Of a DNA stretch of 9,096 bases, positions 7,176-9,096 are shown one piece after another; position 1 is the stretch's first letter; every line of letters begins with the position of its first letter. The position numbers and the translations under genes were made by a program. The notes beneath the pieces were generated by a model. That model was given only the letters and a program-made list of their open reading frames with translations. It was not told the origin of the DNA and did no database searches. Source of the DNA: Ardenticatenia bacterium (GTDB taxonomy: Bacteria > Chloroflexota > Anaerolineae > Aggregatilineales > Aggregatilineaceae); assembly GCA_026984385.1 (NCBI GenBank), contig JALSSH010000448.1, forward strand, positions 1 through 9,096, in the 5' to 3' direction.

Positions 7176-8057
7176 CTATCCGCCGCCGAAGTTGGACTCG
7201 CCGTTGTGGTCCGGATGGCGACCGGCCAGGCGGGAAACTTTTTGCCCCCCGCCCAGGCTAACGCTGCGCTGATACGCGGCCCAAACCGCGCGCGCGATCA
7301 CGGTGCGCAACCCGCCCTTTTCCAACTGATAGAGCGCCTCGGCAGAAGTGCCGCCCGGGCTGGTGACCTGGTTACGCAGCTCGGCCAAGTGCCCTTCCAC
7401 CTGCGCGGCGTATTCCACCGAGCCGCGCATGGTTTGCAAGACCAGCTTTTCGGCGATGTGGCGTGAAAAGCCCAAGTGCACGCCCGCGTCAACCAGCGCT
7501 TCCATGAAGAGGAACACATAGGCCGGCCCCGTGCCGCTGAGCGCGGTCGCCATATCCAAATAGTCTTCGTCCTTGACGTACACCTCTTCGCCGAGCGCCT
7601 GGAGCAAGGCCCGCGCCTGTTCACGTTGCAGCTCCGGCACTTCGGCGGTTGCCGTCCAAACGCTCATACTCTGGCCGATGCGTGCGGGCGTGTTGGGCAT
7701 CACGCGCACCACAAAAGCGTTAGCCAACCCGTCCGCGATCTTGCGGATGGGCGCGCCAGCCACGATGCTGATCACCAGCGAGCAGGTGCGCGCCCCACCC
7801 CGCACCTCCGGCAACACCGCGTCCAGCACCTGGGGCTTGACCGAAAGCACCAAAATATCGGCTTTGGTGGCCGCTTCCAGGTTGTCGGTGGTGGTCTGCA
7901 CGGCGTAACGCTCGCGCAGCTCGGCCAGACGGTCTACGCGCGGGTCGGCGGCGATGATCTGCTGCGGCGTGACAAGCTCGCGGCTGAGCAAGCCGTGAAT
8001 CATGGCCTCGCCCATGTTGCCGCTGCCGATAAACCCGATGGTCAGGTCAGAAAACAT
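7176..8057 (-). CDS. proC: Pyrroline-5-carboxylate reductase (last step of proline synthesis)
   Basis: Reduces 1-pyrroline-5-carboxylate to L-proline with NAD(P)H in the cytosol. The 293-residue protein opens with the dinucleotide-binding GFIGSGNMGEAM (8-19), then LSVKPQVL (71-78), SIVAGAPI (97-104), the conserved VRVMPNTPARIG (118-129), and the C-terminal helical dimerisation domain with ALSGTGPAYVFLFMEAL (172-188) and the family signature through SPGGTSAEALYQLEKGGLR (233-251). The family is usually about 270 long; here a polar tail of some 20 residues (about 272-293, GQKVSRLAGRHPDHNGES) is added. The start at 8057 follows AAAGGA at 11 nt and opens directly onto the nucleotide-binding fold. 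It lies between rex and atpA on the same strand. A sigma70-like promoter and a hairpin sit in its leader. Assignment is firm. Confidence 0.97.
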   Translation of the reverse strand: MFSDLTIGFIGSGNMGEAMIHGLLSRELVTPQQIIAADPRVDRLAELRERYAVQTTTDNLEAATKADILVLSVKPQVLDAVLPEVRGGARTCSLVISIVAGAPIRKIADGLANAFVVRVMPNTPARIGQSMSVWTATAEVPELQREQARALLQALGEEVYVKDEDYLDMATALSGTGPAYVFLFMEALVDAGVHLGFSRHIAEKLVLQTMRGSVEYAAQVEGHLAELRNQVTSPGGTSAEALYQLEKGGLRTVIARAVWAAYQRSVSLGGGQKVSRLAGRHPDHNGESNFGGG

Positions 8058-8080
8058 CGTGTGTACGTTCCTTTGTGTGG

Positions 8081-8114
8081 CGAGCGGCGCACGCAACGCG
8101 CACATCACCGCTCG
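8081..8114 (-). repeat. Inverted repeat (hairpin) in the proC leader
   Basis: A perfect 7-bp inverted repeat, CGAGCGG (8081-8087) and CCGCTCG (8108-8114), encloses 20 nt. The inner part can add a further 5-bp stem with one G-T wobble. It lies between the predicted proC transcription start (near 8129) and the ribosome site (8069-8074). There is no following T-run, so it is not a terminator. A role in mRNA stability or translation control is conjecture. Confidence 0.45.
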
Positions 8115-8135
8115 GGCGTGGTTCAACACCCGCCA

Positions 8136-8163
8136 ATCATAGCCAAAAAACAGCAAACGTTAA
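8136..8163 (-). promoter_or_regulatory. Predicted sigma70-type promoter for proC and perhaps the atp genes
   Basis: On the minus strand, TTAACG (8158-8163, 4/6 to TTGACA) and TATGAT (8136-8141, 5/6 to TATAAT) are 16 bp apart. The start of transcription would fall near 8129, giving a leader of about 70 nt to proC. The promoter lies just past the rex stop codon. Because no other promoter is evident before atpA, it may serve proC and the F1 genes together. Confidence 0.55.
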
Positions 8164-8168
8164 AGTGC

Positions 8169-8195
8169 AAAAGCGCGTGGACACTCAGGCGTCCA
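8169..8195 (-). terminator. Weak possible terminator overlapping the rex stop codon
   Basis: A 7-bp stem with one G-T wobble and a CTGA loop (8178-8195) spans the rex stop codon. After 5 nt it is followed by TTTT on the minus strand (8172-8169). The T-run is short and displaced, so termination is probably partial at best. It directly precedes the proC promoter. Confidence 0.3.
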
Positions 8196-8808
8196 AGTAA
8201 TAGGTCATGTGCTGCAAATGCGCCACCGGATCAATATATTGCACATGCACTTCCGGCGGCACGGCCAACGTGATGGGCGCGTAGTTCAAGATCGCGCGCA
8301 CGCCCGCTTGCACAAGCTGGTTGGCGACCTCTTGCGCCGCTTCTGCAGGCACGGCGATCATCGCCACTTTGATATTTTGGCGCTTGATCTCGCGCTCCAG
8401 CTCGTCCATCGCCAACACGCGCAACGCGCCGATCCGCTCGCCCACCCGTGCGGGGTCCGCGTCAAAAAGCGCCATCACCCGAAAGCCGCGCGGCGTAAAG
8501 CCCTTATAGTGCGCAATCGCGCGCCCCAAGTCGCCCGCGCCGACCACCGCCATCGGCCATTCGCGGTCGACGTGCAAAATCTGGCGCAATTGGTCGCGCA
8601 AATAGGCGATATGATAGCCAGTGCCTTGCTTGCCGAACTCTCCGAAGTGTGACAAGTCTTTGCGGATTTGCGCGGAGCTGATGCCCAGGCGTTCACCGAG
8701 TTCGTGGGACGAGGTATATTCCTGGCCCTCCTGCAACATACGGTTTAGCGCCCGCAAATAGATCGGCAGCCGCCCGACCACAATATCGGGTACGTTTTGT
8801 TTGCCCAT
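8185..8808 (-). CDS. rex: Redox-sensing transcriptional repressor Rex
   Basis: Homodimeric repressor that binds DNA when NADH/NAD+ is low and lets go when NADH binds; family members control respiratory and fermentative genes. The 207-residue length is normal. The N-terminal winged helix (about 8-75) carries SSHELGERLGISSAQIRKDLSHFGEFGKQGTGY (33-65), with the recognition-helix region AQIRKDLSHFGEFGK typical of Rex. The Rossmann domain starts at VVGAGDLGRAI (88-98), has FDADP (115-119) at the end of the second strand, IAVPAEAAQEVANQLVQAGVRAILNYAP (151-178), and the C-terminal domain-swapped helix ending MTYYLDA. The ATG at 8808 follows AAAGGGG at 11 nt. It is the first gene of the leftward series, 127 nt before proC. 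A possible Rex operator lies over its own promoter, and autoregulation is common in this family. Assignment is firm. Confidence 0.97.
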   Translation of the reverse strand: MGKQNVPDIVVGRLPIYLRALNRMLQEGQEYTSSHELGERLGISSAQIRKDLSHFGEFGKQGTGYHIAYLRDQLRQILHVDREWPMAVVGAGDLGRAIAHYKGFTPRGFRVMALFDADPARVGERIGALRVLAMDELEREIKRQNIKVAMIAVPAEAAQEVANQLVQAGVRAILNYAPITLAVPPEVHVQYIDPVAHLQHMTYYLDA

Positions 8809-8855
8809 CAGGCCGCAGGCCCCTTTCTTTGCTCGCAGAAATGTTTAGCGCCCCT

Positions 8856-8873
8856 CTGTGAATTCTCGTGCAA
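8856..8873 (-). promoter_or_regulatory. Possible Rex operator at the rex transcription start
   Basis: The minus-strand 18-mer TTGCACGAGAATTCACAG resembles the widely used Rex operator TTGTGAA-N4-TTCACAA. One half-site is good (TTCACAG, 6 of 7) and the other is poor (TTGCACG, 3-4 of 7). Its first T is the last base of the predicted -10, so bound Rex would block transcription. The operator form used in this phylum may differ; treat as a candidate. Confidence 0.35.
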
Positions 8874-8901
8874 TCCTAGCATGTTCGCCCGCCAAAAACA
8901 A
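8873..8901 (-). promoter_or_regulatory. Predicted rex promoter
   Basis: On the minus strand, TTGTTT (8896-8901) and TAGGAT (8873-8878) are separated by 17 bp. TGC directly before TAGGAT forms an extended -10. The -35 is weak (TTG only), but spacing and extension fit sigma70 promoters. The start site would be near 8866, inside the candidate Rex operator, giving a leader of about 58 nt. Confidence 0.5.
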
Positions 8902-8982
8902 GATTTCGATCACATATAATGCACCTTCCCAACAGGCGTTCGGCACAGGAGGAAAAGAGCAGCCGCGCCCTCCTCGTCGGCG

Positions 8983-9001
8983 GCACATTGCACATTGCAC
9001 A
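8983..9001 (+). repeat. Short tandem repeat GCACATT upstream of the Tat-protein gene
   Basis: GCACATT occurs twice in tandem (8983-8989, 8990-8996) and is followed by a partial third copy GCACA (8997-9001). The repeat covers the -35 element of the predicted promoter (8995-9000). One helical turn does not separate the copies (7 bp), so it is not an obvious dimer-binding array, but the position suggests a control site. Confidence 0.45.
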
Positions 9002-9023
9002 CCTCCCGCCCGCTTGCTATGAT
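8995..9023 (+). promoter_or_regulatory. Predicted extended -10 promoter for the gene at 9052
   Basis: TTGCAC (8995-9000), a 17-bp spacer and TATGAT (9018-9023, 5/6 to TATAAT), with TGC just before the -10, make a good extended -10 sigma70 promoter. Transcription would start near 9030, leaving a leader of about 22 nt that holds the GGGGG ribosome site (9040-9044). Confidence 0.6.
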
Positions 9024-9051
9024 CGCAACAGCATACACCGGGGGAAACGCC

Positions 9052-9096
9052 ATGAGCGGCGGCAAAAAACTATCGCGGCGGGAATTTTTGGGTCTG
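9052..9096 (+). CDS. Start of an exported protein with a Tat signal peptide (3' end outside window)
   Basis: Only the first 15 codons are present, reading MSGGKKLSRREFLGL. The SRREFL core matches the twin-arginine consensus S/T-R-R-x-F-L-K, with basic residues before it and the start of a hydrophobic stretch after it. This indicates a protein, often cofactor-bound or a lipoprotein-type binding protein, exported folded by the Tat system. The ATG at 9052 has GGGGG 7 nt upstream and a promoter ending at 9023. It is divergent from rex, sharing a 243-bp control region (8809-9051), so Rex control is possible but unproven. The mature protein cannot be identified from what is visible. The short length leaves moderate doubt, but motif, ribosome site and promoter agree. 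Confidence 0.75.
   Translation, partial: MSGGKKLSRREFLGL

Noticed and set aside
8165..9000. TTGCAC near the rex, proC and Tat-gene promoters as a shared operator
   Set aside because: The hexamer also occurs several times inside coding sequence in this window, its distance from the -10 differs in each case, and it is not palindromic.
1..9096. tRNA, rRNA, CRISPR, insertion sequences or phage genes
   Set aside because: I saw no cloverleaf, repeat-spacer pattern, transposase, terminal repeats or phage protein; nearly all the DNA is taken up by recognisable housekeeping genes.

Overview
The window is a GC-rich stretch of a bacterial chromosome made up almost entirely of housekeeping genes. It holds nine protein genes: seven complete genes plus mreB on the minus strand in one long series, and a plus-strand gene entering at each edge of the window (ten coding features in all). 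The best guess for the host is Chloroflexota, possibly an Anaerolineae-like lineage. This rests on the mix of an Mbl-like MreB, a Rex redox repressor, an F1 ATPase gene block detached from the Fo genes, and good GGAG-type ribosome sites in GC-rich DNA. No single marker proves it, and no rRNA, tRNA, mobile element or CRISPR array is present.

Layout, left to right. Positions 1-799 (+) are the C-terminal part of pyruvate kinase, which enters from outside the window. It overlaps by 7 bp, tail to tail, with a minus-strand gene (793-1341) for a small membrane protein bearing two zinc ribbons. Upstream of that on the minus strand, 37 nt away, is an MreB/Mbl-like actin homologue (1379-2386) with an altered nucleotide-binding motif. 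Positions 2387-2567 separate this pair from the ATP synthase genes and hold a clear Rho-independent terminator (2497-2531).

Positions 2568-7031 (-) carry the F1 genes in transcription order atpA, atpG, atpD, atpC (alpha, gamma, beta, epsilon), spaced by about 30 nt. The Fo genes and delta (atpH) are absent. Where they would be expected lie proC (7176-8057, proline biosynthesis) and rex (8185-8808, NADH/NAD+-sensing repressor). A sigma70-type promoter between rex and proC may drive proC and then the atp block. Positions 8809-9051 form a divergent control region. The rex promoter reads leftward with a possible Rex operator over its start site, and an extended -10 promoter reads rightward into a gene starting at 9052, of which only a Tat-type signal peptide start is visible.

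How the genes fit together: pyruvate kinase and F1 ATPase are the two ATP-making routes (substrate-level and chemiosmotic), Rex senses the NADH that links them, and ProC consumes reduced nicotinamide. The mreB/zinc-ribbon pair looks like a separate cell-shape or envelope transcription unit. I see no clearly new biological system. The points most worth a second look are the motif-altered MreB with its zinc-ribbon partner, the split F1 operon, and the possible autoregulated rex promoter.
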